In this document: one piece after another, positions 1-8,029 of the stretch
Layout: each line of letters opens with the position of its first letter
Numbering within the stretch: position 1 is the first letter of the stretch
DNA from: Bacteroidales bacterium
GTDB lineage: Bacteria; Bacteroidota; Bacteroidia; Bacteroidales; F082
Direction of reading: 5' to 3'
DNA: 42,766 nucleotides
Assembly: GCA_016282015.1 (NCBI GenBank)
Contig: JAEEJS010000068.1
Location: forward strand, 1-42,766
Made by a program: the position numbers and the translations under genes
Notes under the pieces: model-generated
The model's input: only the letters and a program-made list of their open reading frames with translations
The model's database searches: none
What the model was told of the DNA's origin: nothing

Positions 1-3000
1 ATACGCAGTTAGTGATGTTGAGCGTTGATCCGCTTGCCACATGACCCACCAAGCCGCCGTTATAGGCAAAGCTATTGTGTGCTTCGCTGTTTATTTCAAC
101 ATTGGAGACGCAGTTGTTGAGGATAGTTGTGCCTTCCGAGTGGGCAACGATACTGGCTGCGTATTGTGAATCATTACCAATTCGCATGTTTCCTCCCACA
201 AAAAGGTCATGGATATTGGCGCCGCTGACATAGCGGAACGGAGCGGTGTAAATCACCTCAGTGTCAAATAAAAGATCCAATGTCAAAGTGGCGTTGTTGC
301 TTCTGTTGCCGTCGAAGTTGCCGCTGAACGGATGCGTGCTGGTGCCTATCATGTTGCTCACGGTAATGTTGGCATTGTCGGCAAGTTTGAAGTAAACGCC
401 ACTGTAGCTTTCGCCGTTGTTCACAAGTGTGGCAACCAGGTCGAATTGGGCGGTGGTTGAAATCATGTAAGGGTTATTTGCTTCGCCAGTGCCTGGCAAT
501 TTTAAGTTCACCGTGGCACTCACGGTGGCGGCGGCGGCGGGCATGTCGAAGCTCCATGTGCCGTCACCATTGTTAGTGGCGGCTTCGCCGTTTACGGTGA
601 CATCGGAAATGGCATAGCCAATCTCAGGCGAAAGGGTGACGCTTACGTTGGAGGCGTAGTAAGTCACTTGGTTGTAAATACGCGTCTCAGCACTAGTGGC
701 TGTTACGTGCTCAGGCAGTTCAAGCGTGTGGATGCTGCGGGCACCGTCGACATCGCCATGATTGGTACCGATGTTGGCGGTATAGGTGTTGCCACCCTTG
801 GTGACGGAGCAGTCGCGGTAGTGGTTGTTGGTGATTGAGGTAGAATAACTCTCAACTCCATAGATAATACCTATATCATTAGTACCTGTATTTGTGGTAA
901 CACTGCTATTCAAGACCAGGCAGTTCTGAATATTCCTTTGACACTTACCCGCAAGGACACCGACATAAAACCGACCCGTAATGTTTGCCCCGTCAAGGAT
1001 GAGATTCTTAATAGTTCCATAATCGGGTTTACCGAAAAAGCCAATATAATCTTCTGTGGGTCTATCAATAGTGACATTGCTGATGATCTTATTGTCGCCG
1101 TTGAAGTTGCCTTGAAACTCATTGGAGCCAGAACCATAGCCAATCCCCTCAAAGGCAATGCCGTCCATATCGATGTCGTTACCTAATTTGAAGAACTTGC
1201 CGTAGTACTTTTGGCCGCCGTTCACATCGTTGGCCAGTTTCACCAGCTGCGAGGCATTAATAATAAGGTAGGGGTCGTCCTCGCTGGCGCCGCTGCCCGT
1301 CCAATTGGTGATGCTCCACTGGGCGTAAAGGTCGATGATGGCGCCGTTCTCAGGGGTGAGGTTGCTGACGCTCTGCTGGTCGGTATAGAAGGTGCCGTTG
1401 CCGTCGGCCTGTGTGTTCCAGCCGGCGAAGGTGTAGCCCGTGCGGCTGTAGTTGTTGGCGTTGAGAGGTTGCGCAACACCATAGGTGAAGCCTTGGTTGG
1501 CCATCGAGCCGGTGGCGCTACTGCTGTTACTTTTGAAGCGGACGGAATAAGTGTTGACGGCGAAATTGGAGCTAACGGTCACCGCGCTGGCAGGCATGGT
1601 GAGGGTGTTGCCGTTGATGGTGCCGGCGGTGGCGGTGTATATTGTATGGTAGCCTGTTGGCAGATTGCCGTTGTAGGTAAGGTTGAGCGAGGCCGTATTG
1701 TAGGAGTATGGCTGTCCGTTGATATCGGCACCGTTGTCGTAAGTGATGTTGCCGCTGCCAGGCAGGGTGGCTGATGGGTCGTGGTCGATGGCGATATATG
1801 CGCCCAGGGTGAGGGCATAGAGTGCTCGGGCACTGTTACCATTGAAATAGTCTGTTCCGTCGAAGCCAACGTTGGTAGCATTTGCCGTGCCCGCCACGGT
1901 ACAGTTGAGGTAGTAGTTACAGGTAAGGGAGCCGCCTCCTTCTCTGTAACCGAGAATGGCACCTCGACTGGCGACACTGGGGATGGTGGCGCCTATGGCG
2001 AGACAGTCTGTGATACTGCCGCTGCTACGGCCCGCGATACCGCCATAGGCAGAACAATTGGTGGTATTGGTTACGCTGAGGGTGGCATGGCTAATGCAAC
2101 TCTGCACCGTGCCTCGGTTATAGCCTACGACGCCACCGTGGCTTAAGGATTGGGTGTGCACGGCGTGGATGCATACGTTATTGGCTACAGTACATTCCTC
2201 AATGGTGGCGCTGTTGGTTTCACCCGCGATACCGCCGACATAAGATTTGCCTGTGATGCGGGTGTTGGTGAGATGGACGCGCTTCACCGTGCCACTGACT
2301 TTGCCAAATAGGCCTTGATAATTATTGGGAGCTCCTTCGCCGTCTCTATAGATGCGGATGCCGCTGATGGTGTGTCCCTCTCCGTCGTAAGTGCCTTGGA
2401 ATGGATGGTCACTGTTGCCAATGCAGGTGAAGTTGTTCTCGGTGCCGCTGCTATTGTTCCATTGGGTGGAGTAAGGGAAGGTCAGATTGGTCACTTGGCG
2501 GAAGGTTTTGCCACTGATGTCGCCACCGTTGTTCACTAAACCGACCAGTCCGCGCAGGTCGTCGTGACATGTGATGAGATAATTGTGATTGTCGTCCTGT
2601 CGGAAGTCGGAGAGGGCATAGGCGAGGTCGGCATTGGTGGAGAAGAGGTCGGTGTAGCTGATGCTGCCGCTGAAGTTGTTTCCAGCCAAGTCTTGGATGG
2701 TACCATCGTAGCCAGTGATGCTAACATTGCCGCTAACGGCCTTCGGGATGATGCCTTTGAAGGTGAGCACGTTGCTGCCGCTGCCAGAGGTGTAGTCCAG
2801 GGTGCCAGACGTGGTTCCCCAATAGACGCTTAAGGTTGGGGTTCCCGTTACTATCATAATCTCGCTAAAAGCGACACTCACATACACCGTGTTGCCCTTG
2901 GCATGGCGTCCTGGATTGGCGACAATGCCTTTCATGGTGGGTGCAGTGTTGTCAACGGCCTGGATGTGGGCTTTCACATTTTTGGCATACCAGTCATCAT

Positions 3001-4024
3001 CCAAGTTTCCTGAAGCATCGAAACGCACATAGAGGCTGCTGAGATCAGTGGGAATAATGAGGCGACCGTCCGTAGCGCGGCAGTTGGTGTTAAAATACTG
3101 CTGCTCAAGATTGCCTTTGGGGTTGCCTGACCAAGGATGTTCCACATAGCCACAGTTGTTGCCTTGTGAAGTGACAGGGAAGGTATAAGGATAAAAGGTA
3201 GTGTTTACATTGCCTTCAATGGTAAAGCCGGCCATATATCTGGAATAGTAGATGGTACCCGGGTCGCCGTTCTTGTCACCAGTATCGACATTGCTGGTGC
3301 TGGTGTTGGCATAGATGGCAATGTACTGGTAGCCGTCGTCTTTCTCGCGGGCATCTAAGGTGACTGTCATGCGCAGCTGCGCGCCGGAGGTTGTGAAATA
3401 GTTTTTGGGTGCGGAAGCGCTGTAGTAGTTGTTTACGTTCACGCTGTGATAGGCTTGGGCGTATCCTGCGTCGGTGACGGTAAACTGTTCACTTTTGATG
3501 TTCAACTCTTTTTCTCCGAAAACGACTGAACTTGAATTGTCTACGCTGTTGCCTATGGGAATGGCGCGTTCTGCGGAAACCAGCAGGAAGCCGCCCCTAT
3601 CGGTCACCTCAAAGTTGTAGGTGCGGGTGCTGCCGTTTTGGAACATGTAAGCATAGTCGTTAGGATTTAGCTCAGTCACCTCTATTTCCTTGATGGAATC
3701 GTTGGCCGTGAAGTTCAGCTCGCCAGAGACAGCGGTGTAGTGCTGTCCTGGGTAAGCGCTGAGACCCACTGTGCGATAGAGAACGGTCTGGGGATAGGTG
3801 TACTCCGAGCGTTTGATGGTGAACTTGGTCTTGTGGGTGCTGGGGTTGTAGCTGGAGCCGATGGTCCAGCTGCTTTCGGCGAAAGCCCCCTGCCCCATGG
3901 CTAACAGTGTTAACATCATAAGGATACTACGCATATTGCGTCTGTCCCCTTTTCTCAAGCCGAGGATTATTCCCACGGCCACGACGGCCATAAAAATTAT
4001 GCCGATAATCTGGAATGTTGTCAT
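1..4024 (-). CDS. Giant repeat-containing surface protein (GLUG / InlB B-repeat), C-terminus beyond window
   Basis: The reading frame is open from the ATG at 4024 to the left edge, at least 1341 codons, so the C-terminus is missing. Residues about 388-448 resemble a bacterial Ig-like module (SEIMIVTGTPTLSVYWG). Residues about 571-676 hold GLUG-type repeats (GGIAGETNS, GGVVGYNRGTV, GGIAGRSSGSI). Residues about 823-884 match a Listeria-Bacteroides InlB B-repeat (SRTGYTFAGWNTQADG). A second GLUG-like block lies near 993-1033. Such proteins are usually exported adhesin-like or carbohydrate-contacting surface proteins; a T9SS or anchoring tail would be expected off-window but is not seen. The N-terminus is odd: a hydrophobic segment (residues 4-23) and a short basic linker precede what looks like a complete signal peptide starting at Met31 (ATG at 3934, MRSILMMLTLLAMGQGAFA). 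The promoter at 4060-4067 supports the longer start. Function beyond surface display is unknown. Confidence 0.85.
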   Translation of the reverse strand, partial: MTTFQIIGIIFMAVVAVGIILGLRKGDRRNMRSILMMLTLLAMGQGAFAESSWTIGSSYNPSTHKTKFTIKRSEYTYPQTVLYRTVGLSAYPGQHYTAVSGELNFTANDSIKEIEVTELNPNDYAYMFQNGSTRTYNFEVTDRGGFLLVSAERAIPIGNSVDNSSSVVFGEKELNIKSEQFTVTDAGYAQAYHSVNVNNYYSASAPKNYFTTSGAQLRMTVTLDAREKDDGYQYIAIYANTSTSNVDTGDKNGDPGTIYYSRYMAGFTIEGNVNTTFYPYTFPVTSQGNNCGYVEHPWSGNPKGNLEQQYFNTNCRATDGRLIIPTDLSSLYVRFDASGNLDDDWYAKNVKAHIQAVDNTAPTMKGIVANPGRHAKGNTVYVSVAFSEIMIVTGTPTLSVYWGTTSGTLDYTSGSGSNVLTFKGIIPKAVSGNVSITGYDGTIQDLAGNNFSGSISYTDLFSTNADLAYALSDFRQDDNHNYLITCHDDLRGLVGLVNNGGDISGKTFRQVTNLTFPYSTQWNNSSGTENNFTCIGNSDHPFQGTYDGEGHTISGIRIYRDGEGAPNNYQGLFGKVSGTVKRVHLTNTRITGKSYVGGIAGETNSATIEECTVANNVCIHAVHTQSLSHGGVVGYNRGTVQSCISHATLSVTNTTNCSAYGGIAGRSSGSITDCLAIGATIPSVASRGAILGYREGGGSLTCNYYLNCTVAGTANATNVGFDGTDYFNGNSARALYALTLGAYIAIDHDPSATLPGSGNITYDNGADINGQPYSYNTASLNLTYNGNLPTGYHTIYTATAGTINGNTLTMPASAVTVSSNFAVNTYSVRFKSNSSSATGSMANQGFTYGVAQPLNANNYSRTGYTFAGWNTQADGNGTFYTDQQSVSNLTPENGAIIDLYAQWSITNWTGSGASEDDPYLIINASQLVKLANDVNGGQKYYGKFFKLGNDIDMDGIAFEGIGYGSGSNEFQGNFNGDNKIISNVTIDRPTEDYIGFFGKPDYGTIKNLILDGANITGRFYVGVLAGKCQRNIQNCLVLNSSVTTNTGTNDIGIIYGVESYSTSITNNHYRDCSVTKGGNTYTANIGTNHGDVDGARSIHTLELPEHVTATSAETRIYNQVTYYASNVSVTLSPEIGYAISDVTVNGEAATNNGDGTWSFDMPAAAATVSATVNLKLPGTGEANNPYMISTTAQFDLVATLVNNGESYSGVYFKLADNANITVSNMIGTSTHPFSGNFDGNRSNNATLTLDLLFDTEVIYTAPFRYVSGANIHDLFVGGNMRIGNDSQYAASIVAHSEGTTILNNCVSNVEINSEAHNSFAYNGGLVGHVASGSTLNITNCV

Positions 4025-4059
4025 ATCTTGAATTTTTACTTTTTTCAGATTTTCGGCCG

Positions 4060-4067
4060 CAAAAATA
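4060..4067 (-). promoter_or_regulatory. -7 promoter element TATTTTTG for the giant surface protein
   Basis: Minus-strand TATTTTTG fits the Bacteroidota TAnnTTTG element. It lies directly after the terminator of the AraC gene and would give a 5' leader of about 25-30 nt to the ATG at 4024. No good -33 TTTG is seen at the usual spacing. Confidence 0.55.
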
Positions 4068-4070
4068 TAC

Positions 4071-4101
4071 AAAAAAAATGCCTCGGATTTTACTCTGAGG
4101 C
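4071..4101 (-). terminator. Rho-independent terminator of the AraC-type regulator gene
   Basis: On the minus strand an 8-bp stem (GCCTCAGA / TCCGAGGC, one G-U pair, 6-nt loop; plus positions 4080-4101) is followed by A and a run of eight T. It separates the regulator from the surface protein gene. Confidence 0.85.
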
Positions 4102-4156
4102 AACAAAACTTTATTCTAAAGAAAAAATATTTTATTCTGCGTGTACAGATTTTATT

Positions 4157-5245
4157 CTAAGCGTACAAACCATCAATATACTCACGAGGCGTCACACCTT
4201 TTATCTTCTTGAAAACCTGCGAGAAAGCGCTTCCGGAAGAGAAGCCCGACTCCAAAGCCACATTTTCAAGCTTCGCAAAACGGTTTTCTTCAAGAATACG
4301 GCAGGCATTGTCGACACGCAGGGCGTTTATAAGGTTGTAGAAGGTCTCATATTTGCTCAATGAAATAACCTCGTTGAGATATCGCTTGTTGGTTCCCATT
4401 TTCTGAACAAGTTCGCTCATGGTGAAATGCTCGGCCAGAAACAGTTTATCTTCAACAAGCATCCGCATCATCTTCTCCTCCATCTCCTTGCGCTTCTTGT
4501 CGGAAAGACTCTTCTTGATCTCTCCCTCCCCTTTCGTCAGCTCCTGTCTCACTGTGCGGTGCGGATTCAAGGTGTAATACACAAACCACACGCATTCTGT
4601 GGTGAATATCAGGTCGCGAACCATCTTGGCAATCGGATGGTTTATCAGGAAACAAACGTAAAGTATAGCGCACAATGCCAGCGGCAGCCACTCCACCCGC
4701 TTCGCTATCTGCACCGGGAAGTCGCTCTCGTTGGAATACTCTCTCTCGTCTATTTTAATGATCTGTCTGTGCAGTTTATTTCGGAACGCTATTAGGAAAG
4801 TGATATATGTCATGCTAATCAAAGTGACTATGCATAACATCACTATCTGGTATGTTTGTGTAAACTCAATGACGCCTATAACCGGCAGCAACAGCACTAC
4901 CCAACACAAAAGTATAGGATGCATAAATAAGAGCATCTTCCACGGGCTGAACTTCTCCAAAAAGAAATAACCTTTAACCATCACATATATGAAGGCGGAA
5001 TATAGCATCAAACCTACGGCATTGGAATAAAACAAAGCGGCAGGATCACCAATGCGGATAAGATACAGCACATCGTAAAGCTGCAACAGACAGAGGGTGG
5101 CCACCAGCTTATGCGCCGGATAGAGCTCGTTGTAATGCTCTTTTAATGGTGCCGGCACATAAAAACGTTTCAGCAACCAACCATAAAAGTTGGTCAGTAT
5201 GAACGCAAGGTTCGCTGCGAAAAACAATATCTGCAATCCGTTCAT
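4157..5245 (-). CDS. Membrane-anchored AraC-family transcriptional regulator
   Basis: A 362-aa protein whose first ~230 residues hold about seven hydrophobic segments (for example near residues 5-25, 71-92, 103-125, 132-154 and 189-207). The last ~100 residues form an AraC/XylS double helix-turn-helix: the first helix pair near ...FTMSELVQKMGTNKRYLNEV, the second near ...LENVALESGFSSGSAFSQVF, followed by the usual KKIKGVTPREY ending. A basic, Lys/Glu-rich linker (residues about 236-265) joins the two halves. This architecture, a polytopic membrane sensor fused to an AraC domain, occurs repeatedly in Bacteroidales. It should bind DNA while tethered to the inner membrane; the signal is unknown. 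The next gene downstream is the giant surface protein, a plausible but unproven target. No clear promoter lies in the 13 bp between the tRNA terminator and the ATG, so its promoter is unresolved. Confidence 0.88.
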   Translation of the reverse strand: MNGLQILFFAANLAFILTNFYGWLLKRFYVPAPLKEHYNELYPAHKLVATLCLLQLYDVLYLIRIGDPAALFYSNAVGLMLYSAFIYVMVKGYFFLEKFSPWKMLLFMHPILLCWVVLLLPVIGVIEFTQTYQIVMLCIVTLISMTYITFLIAFRNKLHRQIIKIDEREYSNESDFPVQIAKRVEWLPLALCAILYVCFLINHPIAKMVRDLIFTTECVWFVYYTLNPHRTVRQELTKGEGEIKKSLSDKKRKEMEEKMMRMLVEDKLFLAEHFTMSELVQKMGTNKRYLNEVISLSKYETFYNLINALRVDNACRILEENRFAKLENVALESGFSSGSAFSQVFKKIKGVTPREYIDGLYA

Positions 5246-5258
5246 TAAGTCTCAAACT

Positions 5259-5283
5259 AAAAAAGCTCGCATAACGAGCTTTT
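5259..5283 (-). terminator. Terminator downstream of tRNA-Val
   Basis: Perfect 9-bp stem AAAAGCTCG / CGAGCTTTT (5261-5269 with 5275-5283), loop of 5, followed on the minus strand by further T residues (six T in total at 5259-5264). It sits six bases after the tRNA-Val 3' end and only 13 bp before the AraC start codon. Confidence 0.8.
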
Positions 5284-5288
5284 CTTTG

Positions 5289-5363
5289 TGGAAACTGCTG
5301 GGTTCGAACCAGCGACCTCCTGCTTGTAAGGCAGGCGCTCTGAACCAACTGAGCTAAGCTTCC
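5289..5363 (-). tRNA. tRNA-Val (anticodon TAC)
   Basis: Full cloverleaf on the minus strand: acceptor GGAAGCT pairs with AGTTTCC (one G-U), anticodon stem CCTGC/GCAGG with loop CTTACAA giving anticodon TAC, and T-loop GGTTCGAACC. Discriminator A at 5289. The 3' CCA is not encoded. Confidence 0.96.
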
Positions 5364-5375
5364 TTATTCGCGCTG

Positions 5376-5405
5376 CAAAAGTAGTATATTTTCGAACATC
5401 TCCAA
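5376..5405 (-). promoter_or_regulatory. Promoter of tRNA-Val
   Basis: Minus-strand TACTTTTG (5376-5383) with a TTG 19 nt upstream (5403-5405) fits the Bacteroidota -33/-7 pattern. It lies 12 bp before the mature tRNA 5' end. Confidence 0.6.
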
Positions 5406-5428
5406 CAAGAAATTTCAAAAATATTTTG

Positions 5429-5501
5429 AGCGGATTACGGGGTTCGAACCCGCGACCTGAAGCTTGGGAAGCTTCCGCTCTACCAACTGAGCTAAATCCG
5501 C
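5429..5501 (-). tRNA. tRNA-Gly (anticodon CCC)
   Basis: Minus-strand cloverleaf: acceptor GCGGATT/AATCCGC, D-loop TAGCTCAGTTGGTAGAGC, anticodon stem GAAGC/GCTTC with loop TTCCCAA (anticodon CCC), and T-loop GGGTTCGAACCC. The discriminator is U, usual for tRNA-Gly. CCA is not encoded. Confidence 0.96.
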
Positions 5502-5525
5502 ATAATTTTTCACGCTTTCAGGCTG

Positions 5526-5558
5526 CAAAAATAAAAAATAATTTGTTATCTTTGCAAA
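5526..5558 (-). promoter_or_regulatory. Promoter of tRNA-Gly
   Basis: TATTTTTG (minus, 5526-5533) with TTTG 21 nt upstream (5555-5558). It overlaps the divergent plus-strand promoter at 5547-5554, so the two transcription directions share about 10 bp. Confidence 0.6.
5547..5554 (+). promoter_or_regulatory. -7 element TATCTTTG for the LOG / NtrC-like operon
   Basis: Exact TAnnTTTG match 21 bp before the ATG at 5576. No clear -33 element is visible. It overlaps the divergent tRNA-Gly promoter. Confidence 0.6.
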
Positions 5559-5575
5559 AATAAATCTTAGTGGCA

Positions 5576-6280
5576 ATGGATAAGAAAGATAAAACGGCTA
5601 AAGAGATAGAAACCAGAAACTGGACTATAATAAAAGCTCATGATTCATGGTCGGTGTTTAAGATAATGTCCGAATTTGTAAACGGTTACGAGAATTTGTC
5701 GCGCATAGGCCCTTGCGTTGCCATATTCGGCTCGGCCCGACTCAAAAATGACAACATCTACTACAAACAGGCCGAGCAGACAGCTTACAAGCTCGTTCAG
5801 CGCGGCTTCGGCGTAATCACCGGCGGAGGTCCAGGTATCATGGAGGCCGGCAACAAAGGCGCCCATGACGCTCACGGCAAAAGTGTGGGCTTAAACATTG
5901 TTCTGCCTCATGAGCAGCAGCCCAACCCGTACATCGACAGCGACAAGTCCATAGATTTCGATTATTTCTATATCCGCAAGACGATGTTCACACGTTATGC
6001 CCAAGGATTTATCGCATTCCCGGGAGGTTTTGGCACTCTAGACGAGCTTTCAGAAGCCCTCACTCTGATGCAGACCAACAAAATCGCCAACTTCCCTATC
6101 GTCTTGTTCGGCAAGGACTTTTGGAGCGGTCTTGTGGATTGGTTCAAGCAAATCATGCTCACCAAAGGCATGATAGCCGAAGACGATTTCATGATATTCA
6201 AGGTTGTGGACGACGTGGACGAAGCTGTAGACATAATCGACAACTTCTACAAGAAATCAGCACTTAAACCCAACTTCTGA
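5576..6280 (+). CDS. LOG-family protein (nucleoside 5'-monophosphate phosphoribohydrolase, TIGR00730)
   Basis: A 234-aa Rossmann-fold protein. It carries the two LOG signatures: GGGPGIMEAGNKGA (residues about 83-96) and PGGFGTLDE (about residues 149-157), the latter forming the nucleotide-binding and catalytic loop. Characterised members split the N-glycosidic bond of AMP or cytokinin nucleotides; in bacteria the role is probably nucleotide turnover. I chose the ATG at 5576; a GTG two codons upstream (5570) would add Met-Ala and cannot be excluded. Its stop codon overlaps the start of the next gene by one base (TGATG), so the two genes should be translationally coupled. The functional link to a sigma-54 activator is not obvious. 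The exact substrate is an inference from the family. Confidence 0.9.
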   Translation: MDKKDKTAKEIETRNWTIIKAHDSWSVFKIMSEFVNGYENLSRIGPCVAIFGSARLKNDNIYYKQAEQTAYKLVQRGFGVITGGGPGIMEAGNKGAHDAHGKSVGLNIVLPHEQQPNPYIDSDKSIDFDYFYIRKTMFTRYAQGFIAFPGGFGTLDELSEALTLMQTNKIANFPIVLFGKDFWSGLVDWFKQIMLTKGMIAEDDFMIFKVVDDVDEAVDIIDNFYKKSALKPNF

Positions 6281-7428
6281 TGGCCAAAGTACTTATCATC
6301 GACGACGAGCCGGCTATACGCCGTGCCATGCGCAGCATACTCGAAAACGAGGGTTACGTCATAGCCGACGCCCCTTCGGCCGTCGAAGCCCTACCCCTGC
6401 TTAACAAGGAGGTGTACGACGCCATTTTCTGCGACATCAAGATGCCTCAGATGGACGGTATAGAGTTTCTGGAGAAAGCACGCGCCCTCACAGACACTCC
6501 GGTCATCATCATCTCGGGCCACGGCACTATCGACATAGCCGTAGAGGCCATAAAAAGAGGAGCCTACGACTTCATAGAGAAGCCCATGGATCTTAACCGC
6601 ATGCTCATCACGCTGCGCAACGCCTTGGACAAAAACCAGCTCGTCAACGAGACCAAGTTGCTGCGCAACGCCGTCAGCAAGCACTATGAAATGGTTGGCG
6701 ACTCCCCTGCCATGAACGGATTGTACGACATGATAGAGCGTGTGGCTCCCACCAACGCCCGAGTACTGATTACAGGCGAAAACGGCACCGGCAAGGAGTT
6801 GGTGGCCCGTCAGCTACATGAGCTCAGCCCACGCAAAGGCAACGCCTTCATCGAAGTCAACTGCGCCGCCATACCTTCAGAACTTATCGAAAGCCAGCTG
6901 TTCGGACATGAAAAAGGCGCCTTCACCTCTGCAGTCAAACAAAAGAAAGGCGATTTCGAACTCGCCGACAACGGCACTCTGTTCCTCGACGAAATAGGCG
7001 ACATGAGCCTGGCGGCGCAGGCCAAAGTGCTACGCGCTCTTCAGGAGAACAAAATCACCCGTGTAGGAGGCGAAGAAGAGATAAAAGTGGATGTGCGTGT
7101 CATTGCTGCCACTAACAAGAATCTGCAGGACGAGATAGCCAAAGGCAACTTCCGCGAAGACCTCTACCATCGCATCAGCATGATTATCATGAAGGTGCCG
7201 CCGCTGCGCGAGCGCCTCGACGACATACCTTTATTAATTAATAGCTTTGTGGTGAAATCGGCCAACGAGATGGGCAAGCCCATCCCTACCTTCACCGAAT
7301 CGGCCATAGAAGAGCTGAAAAAACAGCCTTGGACAGGCAACATACGCGAATTGCAGAACGTGGTCGGGCGTCTGGTAATACTCTGTGGCCCAACAATTTC
7401 AGCCGAGGACGTAAAAAAATATCTCTAA
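6280..7428 (+). CDS. NtrC-like sigma-54 activator without a C-terminal DNA-binding domain
   Basis: 382 aa. Residues 1-120 are a receiver domain with acidic pocket Asp8-Asp9, phosphoacceptor Asp52, Ser79 and Lys101. Residues about 137-365 are an AAA+ sigma-54 interaction domain: Walker A GENGTGKE (166-173), sigma-contact loop GAFTSA (213-218) where most activators have GAFTGA, and Walker B LFLDEIGD with Asp237-Glu238. The protein ends at ...ISAEDVKKYL, just after the AAA+ lid, with no Fis-type helix-turn-helix. This is not a frameshift: the stop is followed at once by the tmRNA promoter. From memory, Bacteroidota have a lineage of ~385-aa activators with the same short C-terminus and a (G/A)FTSA loop. 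It should therefore activate sigma-54 promoters from solution or through a partner. Its histidine kinase is not in the window. Confidence 0.9.
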   Translation: MAKVLIIDDEPAIRRAMRSILENEGYVIADAPSAVEALPLLNKEVYDAIFCDIKMPQMDGIEFLEKARALTDTPVIIISGHGTIDIAVEAIKRGAYDFIEKPMDLNRMLITLRNALDKNQLVNETKLLRNAVSKHYEMVGDSPAMNGLYDMIERVAPTNARVLITGENGTGKELVARQLHELSPRKGNAFIEVNCAAIPSELIESQLFGHEKGAFTSAVKQKKGDFELADNGTLFLDEIGDMSLAAQAKVLRALQENKITRVGGEEEIKVDVRVIAATNKNLQDEIAKGNFREDLYHRISMIIMKVPPLRERLDDIPLLINSFVVKSANEMGKPIPTFTESAIEELKKQPWTGNIRELQNVVGRLVILCGPTISAEDVKKYL

Positions 7429-7444
7429 ATTCGGAAATTATTAT

Positions 7445-7452
7445 TACTTTTG
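7445..7452 (+). promoter_or_regulatory. -7 element TACTTTTG for tmRNA
   Basis: Exact TAnnTTTG match 30 bp upstream of the mature tmRNA 5' end, implying a short 5' extension removed by processing. Confidence 0.6.
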
Positions 7453-7482
7453 CAGGCTTTTTCAGTAAAAGTCATAACATCT

Positions 7483-7880
7483 GGGGCTGACCGGTTTTGA
7501 CAGCTTGTAGAAGGGTTATGTAAGCATACCGAGCCTCGCAGTGACGCTCGTAAATCTTGACTGCAAAAAATTAATTGGCGAAAATAACTACGCTCTCGCT
7601 GCTTAATCGAAGCACAGTAGATTGAAGCTTTATCCTTTCACAAGGTGAGAGGACGAGACATCTCGCGGATGGAGCCTCCCGATTCCGGTCCGGCTACGAG
7701 GTGCTCAGCAATTTCGGGATAGCGACGCGGAAGCTCCGGCAACGTCGCGAAACTCAAGGAGATAAGGTTGCGATTAGGATGTCTGCTTCCTTGCACAACT
7801 CGAAAACCAACAACAGAATAAGTATGTAGAAAGCATAATTGTTCCTTGTTTGGACGAGGGTTCGACTCCCTCCAGCTCCA
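7483..7880 (+). ncRNA. ssrA: tmRNA (SsrA), one-piece, tag GENNYALAA
   Basis: The 5' end GGGGCTG pairs with CAGCTCC at 7873-7879 (discriminator A7880), forming the tRNA-like acceptor, and a T-arm GAGGGTTCGACTCCC closes the 3' end. The tag frame begins at the resume codon GGC (7577-7579) and reads Gly-Glu-Asn-Asn-Tyr-Ala-Leu-Ala-Ala, then TAA at 7604-7606. This fits the GE(N/T)NYALAA tags known from Bacteroidales. The several GC-rich segments between 7650 and 7760 fit the pseudoknot region. The RNA rescues stalled ribosomes and tags the peptide for proteolysis. The 3' CCA is not encoded (CTA follows). Confidence 0.95.
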
Positions 7881-7927
7881 CTAACGGCTAATGGCTAATA
7901 GCTAACGGCTAATAGCTAATAGCTAAA
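7881..7927 (+). repeat. Tandem heptamer repeat CTAAYRG, six copies plus a degenerate one
   Basis: Six consecutive 7-mers of the form CTAACGG, CTAATGG or CTAATAG start at the first base after the tmRNA discriminator; a seventh degenerates to CTAAATA. The same family recurs at 34827-34854. The array fills the whole gap between tmRNA and tRNA-Arg. Confidence 0.85.
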
Positions 7928-7931
7928 TAAT

Positions 7932-8003
7932 GGCCCCGTAGTCTAATGGATAGAATTAAGGATTCCGGTTCCTTCGGTCCGGGTTCGAATCCCGGCGGGG
8001 TCA
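7932..8003 (+). tRNA. tRNA-Arg (anticodon CCG)
   Basis: Cloverleaf with acceptor GGCCCCG/CGGGGTC (one G-U), anticodon stem AAGGA/TCCTT with loop TTCCGGT (anticodon CCG), T-arm CCGGGTTCGAATCCCGG and discriminator A8003. CCA is not encoded. Eight T follow one base later (8005-8012) without a separate hairpin. Confidence 0.95.
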
Positions 8004-8029
8004 CTTTTTTTTACAAAAAATTTTGAGAA

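Noticed and set aside
1211..2146. Long plus-strand open frames opposite the giant surface protein
   Set aside because: They are antisense to a continuous, domain-bearing minus frame, and have low-complexity Ala/Gly/Val composition arising from repeat-rich codons.
7426..7482. Frameshift or pseudogene end of the NtrC-like gene
   Set aside because: No helix-turn-helix coding is found in any frame after the stop; the tmRNA promoter begins within 17 bp.
7881..7927. CRISPR-like array
   Set aside because: Units are 7 bp with no spacers; no cas genes nearby.
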